Source of the DNA: Pullichristensenella excrementipullorum
GTDB taxonomy: Bacteria > Bacillota > Clostridia > Christensenellales > Aristaeellaceae
Assembly (NCBI GenBank): GCA_018713365.1
Contig: DVOU01000037.1
Coordinates: 17,030-81,029, forward strand
Direction: 5' to 3'
DNA: 64,000 nucleotides
Below the pieces are notes generated by a model. It had not been told where the DNA came from, ran no database searches, and worked only from the letters and a program-made list of their open reading frames with translations. The position numbers and the translations under genes are program-made. Position 1 is the stretch's first letter; each line of letters starts with the position of its first letter. Below are positions 41,985 to 51,600 of this stretch, piece by piece.

Positions 41985-42662
41985 GTGAAGACCGTAAGGA
42001 TCAAATCGGCCATACCGATCTATCTGGCGGCGCTCATCTGGATACTGTTCGGGCTGTTCGCCCCCATCTATGAGCTTCTTTTCATCATCATTGCCGCCTG
42101 CGTTTCCGTGGCGGTGTATCTGGTGGCCAGCGTCTTCTTCCCCGGCCGCACGGTGGAGGTGGACGCAAAGCCCGACAGCGGCGACGATGCGGTCAACGCC
42201 CAGATTGCCGAGGGCCGCGCCGCGCTGCGCAGCCTGCGCGAGGCGGACGAAGCCATCGAGGACGAGGCCATCTCCGCACGCCTCAAACGCATGACCGAGG
42301 CGGGCGGCAAGATCTTCGACATCCTCGAAAAGGAGCCCTCGCGCGCCGGCGAGGTGCGCCGCTTCATGAACTACTACCTGCCCACGGCGGACAAGCTGCT
42401 CACGCAGTACCGCGAATTGGGCGGAAGCGGCTCGCAGGGCGAAAATGTCCGCGGGGCGATGACTGTGGTGGAAAACAGCCTTGAAATGATCGCTGTCGCC
42501 TTTGAGCGGCAGTTGGACGGTCTCTATCGCCACGAAGCAATGGATATACAGACCGATATCGACGTGCTGGAGACCATGCTGGCCTCGGACGGCATCCGCC
42601 TGCAGAGCGCGCCTGATGCAACGGCCCCGGAAAAGAAAGAGGAGGAACAAGCTCATGTCTGA
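41985..42662 (+). CDS. XpaC-like protein (5-bromo-4-chloroindolyl phosphate hydrolysis family)
   Basis: 225 residues from GTG with TTGGAGGTGCCTGC upstream. Two adjacent membrane helices (IPIYLAALIWILFGLFAPIY and LFIIIAACVSVAVYLVAS) precede a helical cytoplasmic domain (about 70-200), the XpaC fold. B. subtilis XpaC occurs next to a TelA homologue (YceH-type), as here, and both belong to envelope or tellurite stress modules. It overlaps the telA gene by eight bases. Enzyme activity has not been established for the family despite its name. Confidence 0.85.
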   Translation: MKTVRIKSAIPIYLAALIWILFGLFAPIYELLFIIIAACVSVAVYLVASVFFPGRTVEVDAKPDSGDDAVNAQIAEGRAALRSLREADEAIEDEAISARLKRMTEAGGKIFDILEKEPSRAGEVRRFMNYYLPTADKLLTQYRELGGSGSQGENVRGAMTVVENSLEMIAVAFERQLDGLYRHEAMDIQTDIDVLETMLASDGIRLQSAPDATAPEKKEEEQAHV

Positions 42663-43791
42663 GATCAAGCTCACCCTGAATCCCACCCCCGCCGCGCCCA
42701 AGGCTGAGGCAGCGGCCGCCGCGGAGACCGCCGTGCAGCCCGCCGCGCCCGAGGCCGTTCAGGAGCCGGTGTTCACCCCCGAGGAGCAGGCGCAGATCGA
42801 CGCGTTCTCCAGGCAGATCGACGTCACCGACACCAACCTGGTCTTTTCCTACGGCGCCAACGCCCAGCAGGGCATCGCCGAGTTCTCCGACACGGCGCTG
42901 GAGAACGTCAAGACCAGGGATCTGGACGAAGTGGGCGACATGATCGCCAATCTTGTCACCGAGCTGAAAGGCTTTTCCGCCGACGAGGAGGAGAAAAAGG
43001 GCATCTTCGGCTGGTTCAAGCAGAAGGTCAACAAATTGGAACTGCTCAAGACCCGCTACGACGAGGCCGAGGTCAATGTAGACAAGATCTGCGAAGGTCT
43101 GGAACAGCATCAGGTGCAGCTGCTCAAGGACATCGCCATGCTCGACCGCCTCTACGAGCAAAACCTGACCTACTTCAAGGAACTGTCCATGTACGTCGCC
43201 GCCGGCAAGAAGCGGCTGGAGGAAGTGCGCGCCACCGACCTCAAGGCCGCCTACGACAAGGCCGGGAAGAGCGGACTTCCCGAAGACGCGCAGGCCGCCA
43301 AGGACCTGAACGAAAAGTGCGAGCGCTTTGAAAAGAAGCTCTACGATCTGGAATTGACCCGCAACATCTCCATCCAGATGGCGCCGCAGATCCGCCTCAT
43401 CCAGTCCAGCAACCAGCTGATGGCGGAGAAGATCCAGACTTCCCTCAACAACACCATCCCCCTGTGGAAGAGCCAGATGGTGCTGGCCCTCGGCCTTGCC
43501 CACACGCAGAGCGCCATGGAGGCCCAGCGCGCCGTCAGCGACCTGACTAACGAACTGCTGCTCAAGAACGCCGAAAAGCTCAAGATGGCCACCACCGAGA
43601 GCGCCAAGGAAGCCGAGCGCGGCATCGTCGATATCGAGACGCTTCAGCAGACCAACCAGATGCTCATCGACACCATGGACGAGGTGCTTACCATCCAGCA
43701 GGAAGGCCGCCAGAAGCGTCAGGCCGCCGAGGGGCAGCTCAAGGTCATCGAAAACGATCTGCGCAACAAGCTGTTGGAGCTGCGCAAGTAA
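42655..43791 (+). CDS. TelA-family toxic anion resistance protein
   Basis: 378 residues from ATG 42655 (GGAGG nine bases upstream). Alanine- and proline-rich first 45 residues, then the TelA helical domain with long coiled-coil stretches (KKGIFGWFKQKVNKLELLKT; QLLKDIAMLDRLYEQNL; IQMAPQIRLIQSSNQLM, KIQTSLNNTIPLWKSQMVLA). The family was named from tellurite resistance plasmids. Most chromosomal members sit with XpaC and act in envelope or antibiotic stress, mechanism unknown. Translationally coupled to the XpaC-like gene. Confidence 0.93.
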   Translation: MSEIKLTLNPTPAAPKAEAAAAAETAVQPAAPEAVQEPVFTPEEQAQIDAFSRQIDVTDTNLVFSYGANAQQGIAEFSDTALENVKTRDLDEVGDMIANLVTELKGFSADEEEKKGIFGWFKQKVNKLELLKTRYDEAEVNVDKICEGLEQHQVQLLKDIAMLDRLYEQNLTYFKELSMYVAAGKKRLEEVRATDLKAAYDKAGKSGLPEDAQAAKDLNEKCERFEKKLYDLELTRNISIQMAPQIRLIQSSNQLMAEKIQTSLNNTIPLWKSQMVLALGLAHTQSAMEAQRAVSDLTNELLLKNAEKLKMATTESAKEAERGIVDIETLQQTNQMLIDTMDEVLTIQQEGRQKRQAAEGQLKVIENDLRNKLLELRK

Positions 43792-43806
43792 ACAGGAGGA
43801 CATGGC

Positions 43807-44364
43807 ATGCGTCTTTCGGAGAACCGCAAGTTGGCCACCGTCGTCTTGATCGTCTGCGTGTTTGCCAGCGTCGTCCTCTTTGGCGGCGGCGGGCTGCGCA
43901 ACGAGCGCTACGACATCATGCAGGTGTTTTCCGACGGTACGGACACCTCGCTCTCCGTGCGCCACAGCATGGAGGCGTATTTGCAGCGCTGCGCCGAGCG
44001 GGCAAACGCCCTGGCGGAACAGGGCGTGAAGCTCGGCGCGGACGCGGCGCTTGTCGAGGATGTGCGCGCGGCCGCGGAAGCCACCGGGCAGGGCGGCGAG
44101 GATCTGGACGGCCGTCACGAGGCTTATCAGCAGCTCCTGCCCGCAGTGGAAGCGCTCTACACGGCGCTTGAAGAAAGCAACAGCGCCGACGCGCTGGTCG
44201 ACGCGCGCCTTGCCTACAACGACTTCAAAGGCGCGGTCAACCTCATCCAGAACGACCAGTACCCGGTGATGGCCAGCGCCTTCAACCGCAAGCTGGAAGC
44301 CTTCCCCGCCAACCTCATCGGCGGTCTGTTCGGGGTCAAGCCCCTGAACACATTCGGGTGGTGA
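43807..44364 (+). CDS. LemA-like membrane-anchored protein
   Basis: 185 residues after AGGAGG. One N-terminal membrane helix (VVLIVCVFASVVLFGGG), then a helical outer domain. The end (YPVMASAFNRKLEAFPANLIGGL, FGVKPLNTFG) matches the conserved close of LemA proteins. LemA is often paired with a TPM-domain protein, which is the next gene here, five bases downstream. It is thought to be a membrane scaffold; function unproven. Confidence 0.82.
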   Translation: MRLSENRKLATVVLIVCVFASVVLFGGGGLRNERYDIMQVFSDGTDTSLSVRHSMEAYLQRCAERANALAEQGVKLGADAALVEDVRAAAEATGQGGEDLDGRHEAYQQLLPAVEALYTALEESNSADALVDARLAYNDFKGAVNLIQNDQYPVMASAFNRKLEAFPANLIGGLFGVKPLNTFGW

Positions 44365-44369
44365 GCGCC

Positions 44370-45419
44370 ATGAAACGCCTGTTGGCCCTGACGCTTTCCC
44401 TGCTGCTTCTCTGCGCCGCGGCGCTGGCGGCGGACATCCCCGAGCCTACGGAGGACTTCTACGTTTACGACGGCGCAAACGTGCTTACCTACGAGACCGA
44501 GGGCCACATCGTCTTTTGCAACGCCCTGCTCGATGACGCCTGCGGCGCGCAGATCGTCTTCGTCACCGTGGATACCGTGGGGGATGAGTCCATCGACGAC
44601 TATGCGCTCGCGCTCTACAACGATTGGCAGATCGGCGATGCGCGCAAGCACAACGGCTTGCTCGTGCTGCTGGCCATCGACGATGATGACTACTATGCCC
44701 TGACCGGCACGGGCCTCGATCTGGAATTGAGCGCGGGCATCCTCAAGGAGTATGTCGACGAATATCTGGAGCCGGACTTTGCCGACCGCGACTACGACGA
44801 GGGCGCGCGCAAGCTCTTTGACGCCCTCTTTGAGCGCGTGGCCGACATCTGCGGCGCGAATGTGACGCTCGCCGACGGGGACGCGCGCTTTGCAGCGTGG
44901 CTGGAAACAGAGGACGGCGCGGCTGAATACGAGGAGCGGCGCGAGGCGCAGGACAGGTACGCGCCCGCTTCCTCCGGCGGTTGCGCGCAAGGAGGCTGTG
45001 TTTTGATGGGACTTGACTGCCTTGGCTGCAGCTGTGGAGGGCTTGGCATACTGCTGCTCGTCCTCATCCTGCTCTTTGCCGGCATCGGCGGGGGCTTCGG
45101 CTATCGCCGTTACCGGCGCTACCATCCGCCGATCCACCCGCGTCCCCCGCGCCCGCGCGGTTGGTTCTGGGGCGGCCCGCGCCCCGGCAGCGCGCCCCGT
45201 CCGCCGAGGTCCCCGCGCGCTCCAAGACCTCCCCGCGCGCCGCACGGTGGCGGTATGTTCGGCGGCGGTTTCTTTGGCGGCGGTGGCTCCTCGCGCGGCG
45301 GCGGCGTTGGCCGCACGCGCAGCTTTGGCGGCGGTCGCAGCCGTTCCGGCGGCTTTGGCGGCGGACGGCGCGGCGGCGGCGGTGGTTCCCGTGGCGGCGG
45401 CGTTGGGCGCGGTCGCTGA
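44370..45419 (+). CDS. TPM-domain membrane protein with Gly/Arg-rich tail
   Basis: 349 residues from ATG 44370 after GGTGGTGAGCGCC. A signal peptide (MKRLLALTLSLLLLCAAALA) precedes an extracytoplasmic TPM domain (about 25-160), as in YgcG and photosystem II Psb32 proteins. A cysteine-rich linker (GGCAQGGCVLMGLDCLGCSC), one membrane helix (GILLLVLILLFAGIGGGFG) and a low-complexity tail of about 90 residues rich in Gly, Arg, Pro and Phe follow. TPM domains have been reported as phosphatases or assembly factors; the active residues cannot be judged here. Last gene of the XpaC-TelA-LemA-TPM set. Confidence 0.88.
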   Translation: MKRLLALTLSLLLLCAAALAADIPEPTEDFYVYDGANVLTYETEGHIVFCNALLDDACGAQIVFVTVDTVGDESIDDYALALYNDWQIGDARKHNGLLVLLAIDDDDYYALTGTGLDLELSAGILKEYVDEYLEPDFADRDYDEGARKLFDALFERVADICGANVTLADGDARFAAWLETEDGAAEYEERREAQDRYAPASSGGCAQGGCVLMGLDCLGCSCGGLGILLLVLILLFAGIGGGFGYRRYRRYHPPIHPRPPRPRGWFWGGPRPGSAPRPPRSPRAPRPPRAPHGGGMFGGGFFGGGGSSRGGGVGRTRSFGGGRSRSGGFGGGRRGGGGGSRGGGVGRGR

Positions 45420-45467
45420 AGAATGTTTCTTTTTGGCGCAGGTGTGAGCGGAATTTTGTTAATCCTG

Positions 45468-45496
45468 TTCACACCGGGCGCCATCTGTGCTATAAT
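45468..45496 (+). promoter_or_regulatory. Promoter of the sorbose-phosphate genes
   Basis: TTCACA, 17 bases, TATAAT, 37 bases before the start codon. Confidence 0.75.
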
Positions 45497-45532
45497 ATAC
45501 TTGGAATTTATCGGAAGGAGAGTCGGTCACTT

Positions 45533-46327
45533 ATGAAACAGCGCGAGTTCCCCCGTCTCAAGGACAAAGTTGTTCTCATTACCGGCGCGGCGCAGGGCCT
45601 TGGCGAAGCGTTGGCCATCCGTTTGAGCGAAGAAGGCGCGAAGGTCGTCGTTGGCGACATGAACGTCGAAGGCGCGAAGAACGTCGCCGCGCAGCTCGCG
45701 GAAGGCATCGCCACCCCCCTCAATGTCTGCGATTACGATTCCTGCGTCGCCGCTGTGCAGCTGGCTGTGGATACTTACGGCCGTCTGGACTATGTGGTCG
45801 CCAACGCCGGCGTCGTGCGCTCGGACGCCATCGAGGACATGACCTACAAGGAGTTCTCCTTCGTCGTCGACATCAACCTCAACGGCTATTTCAACACCGC
45901 CAAGGCGGCGGTCGCCCAGTTCCGCAAGCAGGGCAACGGCGGCGTGATTGTGCAGATCAACTCTAAGTCCGGCAAGAAGGGTTCCGCGAAGAACTGCGCC
46001 TACGCGGCCAGCAAGTTCGGCGGCATCGGCCTGACCGAGTCGCTGGCGCTGGAACTGGCGCAGGAGAACATCCGCGTCAACTCCATCTGCCCCGGCAACC
46101 TGCTCGATTCCCCGCTGTGGGTCAATTCCCTCTACGAGCAGTACGCCCGCAATCAGGGTACCACCAAGGAGAAGATCCGCGAAAAGTACATCAACCAGGT
46201 GCCCATGCGCCGCGGCTGCCAGTACGACGACATCGCCAATGTGATGGTCTTCCTGCTCAGCGACGAATCCAGCTACATGACCGGCCAGGCCATCAACGTC
46301 ACCGGCGGCCAGCAGATGCAGCCCTGA
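45533..46327 (+). CDS. Sorbitol-6-phosphate 2-dehydrogenase-like SDR
   Basis: 264 residues. AAGGAG lies 12 bases before the ATG, a little far. Classical SDR: NAD motif TGAAQGLG, ANAGVV, catalytic Ser and YAASK. The stretch VQINSKSGKKGSAKN, FGGIGLTESLALELA and the end MTGQAINVTGGQQM follow SrlD (GutD) of enteric bacteria almost motif for motif. It should oxidise D-sorbitol 6-phosphate to fructose 6-phosphate with NAD. The next gene makes sorbitol 6-phosphate from L-sorbose 1-phosphate, giving a two-step route into glycolysis. Confidence 0.87.
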   Translation: MKQREFPRLKDKVVLITGAAQGLGEALAIRLSEEGAKVVVGDMNVEGAKNVAAQLAEGIATPLNVCDYDSCVAAVQLAVDTYGRLDYVVANAGVVRSDAIEDMTYKEFSFVVDINLNGYFNTAKAAVAQFRKQGNGGVIVQINSKSGKKGSAKNCAYAASKFGGIGLTESLALELAQENIRVNSICPGNLLDSPLWVNSLYEQYARNQGTTKEKIREKYINQVPMRRGCQYDDIANVMVFLLSDESSYMTGQAINVTGGQQMQP

Positions 46328-46372
46328 CGCCCCATCCGTTCCGTGAACTGACTATATAAGGAGGTCCCCACA

Positions 46373-47635
46373 ATGTTGACCAAAGCCGTCCGCATCCATG
46401 GCAAGATGGACCTGCGTCTGGAAGAGATCGAGCTGCCTGAAGTCGGCGATGACGACGTTCGCATCAAGATCATTTCCGACTCGATCTGCATGAGTACCTA
46501 CAAAGCCTCCGTTGAGGGCGCGGATCACAAGCGCGTGCCCAACGACGTGGCGGAGAACCCCACCATCGTCGGCCATGAGTTCTGCGGCATTATCGACGCG
46601 GTGGGCAAGAACTGGCAGCACAAGTACAAGGCCGGTCAGGGCTTTGCCATCCAGCCGGCGCACTTCTACAAGGGCTCGCAGCTGGCCCCCGGCTATTCTT
46701 ACCGCTATTGCGGCGGCGACGCCCAGTACGGCCTGGTGCCGATCGAGACGCTCTTGACCGACAACCTGCTGACCTATGATTCCGACACCTACTTCTATGG
46801 CTCTCTGTCCGAGCCGATGAGCTGCATCATCGGCACGTTCCACGCCATGTACCACACCAAGCCCGGCTCCTATGAGCATGACATGGGCATCGTCGAGGGC
46901 GGCAAGATGGCTCTGCTCGCCTCCGTCGGCCCGATGGGCCTGGGCGCCATCGACTACGCGCTGCACTGCGACCGTCGCCCCAGCCTACTGGTCGTCACCG
47001 ACATCGACGACGAGCGTCTGGCCCGCGCCGAGAGCATCTACACCGTGGAGCATGCCAAGTCTCTGGGCATCGAGCTGCACTACGTGAACACCTCCAAGCC
47101 GGAAAACGGCGTTGAGTACCTGCGCTCCCTCACCGGCGGCACGGGCTACAACGATGTGATCTGCTTCGCGCCCGTCAAGAGCGTCGTCGAGCAGGCCGAC
47201 GCCATCCTCGGCTTTGACGGCTGCCTGAACTTCTTCGCCGGCCCGACCGACAACCAGTTCAAGGCGGAGTTCAACTTCTACAACGTCCATTACCTCTACA
47301 CCCACCTGGTCGGCACCTCCGGCGGCAACACCAGCGACATGAAGGAAGCCATCGAGATGATGACCTCCGGCAAGATCAACCCGGCGGCCATGGTCACCCA
47401 CATCGGCGGCCTCAACGCCGTGGTCGATACCACGCTGAATCTGCCGAAGATCCGCGGCGGCAAGAAGCTGATCTACACGCAGATCGACCTGCCGCTGACC
47501 GCCATCGCCGACTTTGCCGAGAAGGGCAAGACCGATCCGATGTTTGCCAAGCTGGCCGAGATCTGCGAGCGCAACAACGGCCTGTGGAGCCCCGAGGCCG
47601 AGAAGTACCTGCTGGCCAACGCCAAGAGCATCTGA
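46373..47635 (+). CDS. sorE: L-sorbose-1-phosphate reductase
   Basis: 420 residues after AAGGAGGTCCCCACA. Zinc-type medium-chain dehydrogenase: ICMSTYKASVEGADHKRVP with a zinc Cys, GHEFCG, and cofactor region SVGPMGLGAIDYAL. The block CLNFFAGPTDNQFKAEFNFY, YLYTHLVGTSGGNTSDM matches SorE of Klebsiella and Lactobacillus very closely. It reduces L-sorbose 1-phosphate to D-sorbitol 6-phosphate. The sorbose PTS transporter and SorC-type regulator are not in the window, so uptake must be encoded elsewhere. Confidence 0.92.
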   Translation: MLTKAVRIHGKMDLRLEEIELPEVGDDDVRIKIISDSICMSTYKASVEGADHKRVPNDVAENPTIVGHEFCGIIDAVGKNWQHKYKAGQGFAIQPAHFYKGSQLAPGYSYRYCGGDAQYGLVPIETLLTDNLLTYDSDTYFYGSLSEPMSCIIGTFHAMYHTKPGSYEHDMGIVEGGKMALLASVGPMGLGAIDYALHCDRRPSLLVVTDIDDERLARAESIYTVEHAKSLGIELHYVNTSKPENGVEYLRSLTGGTGYNDVICFAPVKSVVEQADAILGFDGCLNFFAGPTDNQFKAEFNFYNVHYLYTHLVGTSGGNTSDMKEAIEMMTSGKINPAAMVTHIGGLNAVVDTTLNLPKIRGGKKLIYTQIDLPLTAIADFAEKGKTDPMFAKLAEICERNNGLWSPEAEKYLLANAKSI

Positions 47636-47649
47636 TCAAACGCTCCCCT

Positions 47650-47676
47650 GCCCCGCGCCCTCCTGGGACGCGGGGC
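47650..47676 (+). terminator. Terminator after sorE
   Basis: GCCCCGCG and CGCGGGGC, 8 bp perfect, 11-base loop, then TTTCGC. Confidence 0.75.
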
Positions 47677-47716
47677 TTTCGCGTGTCTGGGGAGATGGAA
47701 CAGCCCTGCGGTATAT

Positions 47717-47747
47717 GAAAACGCCTCGCGGAACATGCCGCGCGGCG
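47717..47747 (-). terminator. Terminator of the plsX-to-ftsY operon
   Basis: On the minus strand CGCCGCGCGG and CCGCGAGGCG form a 10 bp stem with one mismatch, followed by TTTTC, 18 bases past the ftsY stop. Confidence 0.72.
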
Positions 47748-47764
47748 CTTGCTGTTTTTTGTCG

Positions 47765-48664
47765 TCAGCCGAAGATGGCGTCCACGAACTGTTTGGCGTC
47801 GAAGGGCTGCAGATCGTCGATCTGCTCGCCGAAGCCGATGTAGTACACCGGCAGGCCCAGCTCGTTGCGGATGGCGATGGCGATGCCGCCCTTGGCGGTG
47901 CCGTCCAGCTTGGTCAGCACGATGCCCTCGATGTTGGCCACTTCCTTGAAGAGCATGGCCTGCTGCAGGCCGTTTTGCCCGGTGGTGGCGTCGATGACCA
48001 GCAGGGCCTTGACTTTGGCCTCCGGGTATTCGCGCTCGGCCACGCGGCTGATCTTTTTCAGTTCCTCCATCAGGTGGGTCTTGTTGTGCAGGCGGCCCGC
48101 CGTATCGACGATAAGCACATCGGCGTGGCGGCCCCGCGCGGCCTGTATGCCGTCAAAGACCACGGCGGCGGGGTCGGCGCCCTCCTTCTGCTTGATGATG
48201 GGCACGTCGGCGCGCTCGGCCCAGACGGTGAGCTGCTCGGCGGCGGCGGCGCGGAAGGTGTCCGCGGCGCAGATGATGACGCGGCGGCCCACGGTCTTGA
48301 AGCGCGTGGCGAGCTTTCCGATGGTGGTGGTCTTGCCCACGCCGTTGACGCCGATGACGAGCAGCACCATCGGGCTTTCCAGGCGCATCGGCTCGGTACG
48401 CATCATGTCGGCGAGGATCTCCTTGAGGGCCTCGCGGGCCTGCTCGGCGGAGCCGATCTTTTCCGCCTTGCACTTTTCGCGCAGGCGGCTGACGGCCAGT
48501 TCGGTGGTCTTCATGCCCACGTCGGCCATGATGAGTATGTCGCTCAGATCCTCAAAGAACTCGTCGTCGAGCTTTTTGTAGTTCTCCACCAACTCGTCCA
48601 TGTGGCCGGAGAACACGGCGCGGGTTTTTTGCAGGCCCGCCTTGATGCGGTCAAACAGTCCCAT
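47765..48664 (-). CDS. ftsY: Signal recognition particle receptor FtsY
   Basis: 299 residues from ATG 48664 (AGGGG nine bases upstream; ATG 48670 is possible). It docks the SRP-ribosome complex at the membrane. This is the short form without the acidic A domain. The helical N domain is followed by the G domain with GVNGVGKTTT at 105-114, DTFRAAAAEQL, DTAGRLHNK, TKLDGTAKGG and the end GFGEQIDDLQPFDAKQFV. It is last in the plsX-acpP-rnc-smc-ftsY run and starts 12 bases after the smc stop. Confidence 0.97.
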   Translation of the reverse strand: MGLFDRIKAGLQKTRAVFSGHMDELVENYKKLDDEFFEDLSDILIMADVGMKTTELAVSRLREKCKAEKIGSAEQAREALKEILADMMRTEPMRLESPMVLLVIGVNGVGKTTTIGKLATRFKTVGRRVIICAADTFRAAAAEQLTVWAERADVPIIKQKEGADPAAVVFDGIQAARGRHADVLIVDTAGRLHNKTHLMEELKKISRVAEREYPEAKVKALLVIDATTGQNGLQQAMLFKEVANIEGIVLTKLDGTAKGGIAIAIRNELGLPVYYIGFGEQIDDLQPFDAKQFVDAIFG

Positions 48665-48676
48665 TGGCATTCACCC

Positions 48677-51600
48677 CTAGCTTGCTTCGTTCAAGGATAC
48701 GGACACCAGCTTGGAAACGCCCTTTTCCTCCATCACCACGCCATAGAGGGCGTTGCAGCGCTCCATGGTGCCCTTGCGGTGGGTGATGACCACGAACTGC
48801 GTGTTTTCGGAATAGGCGCGCAGGTAGTCCGCGTAGTTGTCGATGTTGGCGTCGTCCAGCGCGGCCTCGATCTCGTCGAGGATGCAGAACGGCGTGGGCT
48901 TGAGATCGAGCATGGCGAAGAGGATGGCGATGGCCGTCAGCGCCCGCTCGCCGCCCGAGAGCAGCGTCAAAAGCTGCAATTTCTTGCCCGGCGGCTGCGC
49001 CACCACGTCGATGTCGCAGTTGAGGGCGTCGTTGGGGTCCGAAAGTGTCAGTTCCGCGCGCCCGCCGCCAAAGAGCTGGACGAAGGTGCGCTGGAAGTTC
49101 TGGTTGAGGATGGCGAACTCGCGCTTGAACTGGCTCTCCATCTTGCGTTCCAGCTCTTCGACGATGTTTTGCAGATCCAGCTCCGCGCGCTGCAGATCGT
49201 CGCGCTGGGAGGTCATCTCCTCGAGGCGCTGCACGGTCTGGCGGTACTCGTCCAGCGCGGAAACGTTGACCACGCCCATCTCGCGGATGCGGGCGCGGAT
49301 GGCGGAAATGCGCTTCTCCGATTCGCCGAGGCGGAAGTCCGCCTGCCGGAAGGGCTCTGCCAGCGCGTAGGTCAGCTCGTAGTCCTCCCAGATGCGCTCC
49401 TCGATCTGCTTAAACTCCGTCTCCACGCGCTGAAGCTGCAATTCGCAGCGGTGGCGCTTGTCGGTATGCTCGTCCACGCGCGCGCGCAGGGCGTCGATCT
49501 GCTCCGCCTGATCCTGCAGGCGGCGCTGCGCCTCGGTGCGCTTGCCGTCGGTGGCGTTGAACAGCTCGCGCACGCGGTCGAGTTCGGCCTTGCCGGCGGT
49601 CAGTTCCGCGTTGTCGCACTCGAGCTGGGCGGCGTTTTCCGCCAGCGCGTTTATGCAGACTTCCAACTGCGCCTCGTTGTCGGTGAGCAGCTTTGCCATG
49701 TCCTCGGCCTGACGGCTGAGGCGCTCGTGGTCGGCGCGGGCGGCTTCGAGGTCGCGCTGGCGCGTGGCCAGATGGACGCGGCCGTCGCCCGTCTCCGCGC
49801 GCAGTTTTTCGCCCTTCTCGCGGCGGGCGTAGATGTCCTCCATCAGGGCCCTGACGCGCTCCTGACGGCCCTCGGTGCTTTCCTGCGCCGATTGCCGATG
49901 CTCCTCGATGGCGGTAAGAGAGCGCTTGACGTCCTCGAGCTGCGCCTCCAGACGCTCGCGCTCGGCGCGCACGCGAAAGACGCTCTCCTCGTGGGCGGCG
50001 CGCTCGTCTTCCACGGCCTTGAGCTGCGCTTCGGCGCGGGCGCAGGCGACTTCCTGGCGGTGCAGTTCGTCGTACAGTTCGCCGCGCTCCTGTTTGAGGC
50101 GCGTGCGCTCGGCCTCCTGCCTCACCAGTTCGTTGCGGGCGGCGATGACTTCATCGTCCAGTTCGCCGAGGCGCTTGCGCAATTCCTCGATCTCGCGGCC
50201 GCGGGAGAGCAGGTTCGTCACCCGCGATTGCACGCTGCCGCCGGTCATCGAGCCGCCGGAGTGCATGACGTCGCCTTCGAGTGTCACCAGACGGAAAGCG
50301 TAGCGCCCGGCGCGCTGTATGCGGATGCCGGCTTCGAGGTTTTCCGCCACCACAGTGCGGCCAAGAAGGTTGTCGATGACGCCGCGGTATTTGTCGTCAA
50401 AGCGGATCAGCTCCGAGGCCACGCCCAGACAGCCGGGCAGCTTCAGCACCTCGCGCTCGCGCGCGTCGAGTACGCGGGGGCGCACAGAGCCGATGGGCAG
50501 GAAGGTGGCGCGGCCAAAGCGGTTGTTGCGCAGGTATTCGATCATGCGCTTGGCGTCCTCGTCGCGCTCGACGACGATGTTCTGCAAGGCCCCGCCCAGC
50601 ACCATGTCGATGGCGCGCTCCAGCTTTTCCGGCACTTCGATCAGTTCCGCCACCACGCCGTGTACGCCGGAGACGCCGCTCTTGCGGGCGTAGAGCAGCA
50701 CCTGCTTGACCGAGTGCTGGTAGCCCTCGTAGTCGTTCTGCATCTCCACGAGCAGTTTGAGGCGCGAATCGGCGCGCTGGCGCTCGCCCATGAGGGCGTT
50801 GACGCGCTCAGAGAGCTTTTGGCTCTGCTCGGAGGAGGCGCGCACCTGCTCGACCGAGGAGGCCACTTCGCGCTCAAAGCGCGCCTTGCGCTCGCTCTCC
50901 TCCCGCGCGAGGGCCTGCGCGGCAGCGAGCTGTTCGTCCAAAGAGCGCGTGCCCGCCTCGGCGCGCTGACTGTCCGCGTCCATGGAGGTGAGCTGCCCCT
51001 CCAGCGCCGTGCGCAGCGTCTCCAGACGCGCCTGCTGATTGCGCACGTCGCCCAGGCGGTTCATGGACTGGATGATCTGTTCCTTCTCCGCCTCGGCCTG
51101 TTCTTCGAGGGCGGAAAGTTCGTCCTCAAACTGGGCAAGCTCCGCCTCGCGCGCGGCCTGCTCGGCCTCCAGTTTGGCGATGGCGTCCGTCTCCGAGGCG
51201 ATCTTTTCCCGCAATTCCTCGACGTGGCGCTTGACGCCCCCGCCGCCCTCGCGGGCCGCGTCGCGCTCGGCGATCAGGCGGTCGCGCTCGCGCTCGCCTG
51301 CGAGGATGCGCTCGCGCATCACCTGCACCGCGCCCTCGCGGGCCTCGACCTCGCGGATCCACTTTTGCACGATCTCGCGCTGCGCGGCCGCCTCGCGTTC
51401 GAGCGCGTCCAACTCCACAAGCCCTTCCTCGCGGGCGGCAGAGACGGTCTTCAACTCCCCTTCCGCCTGCGAAACGGCCTCGGAGAGCGTTTCCAGCGTT
51501 TCGCGCAGTTCCGCGAGGCGCACCTGATAGCGCTCCGTGCGAACGAGGTAGACATTGATGTCCAAAAGCTTCAATTCGTCGCGCAGCGCCAGGTATTCGC

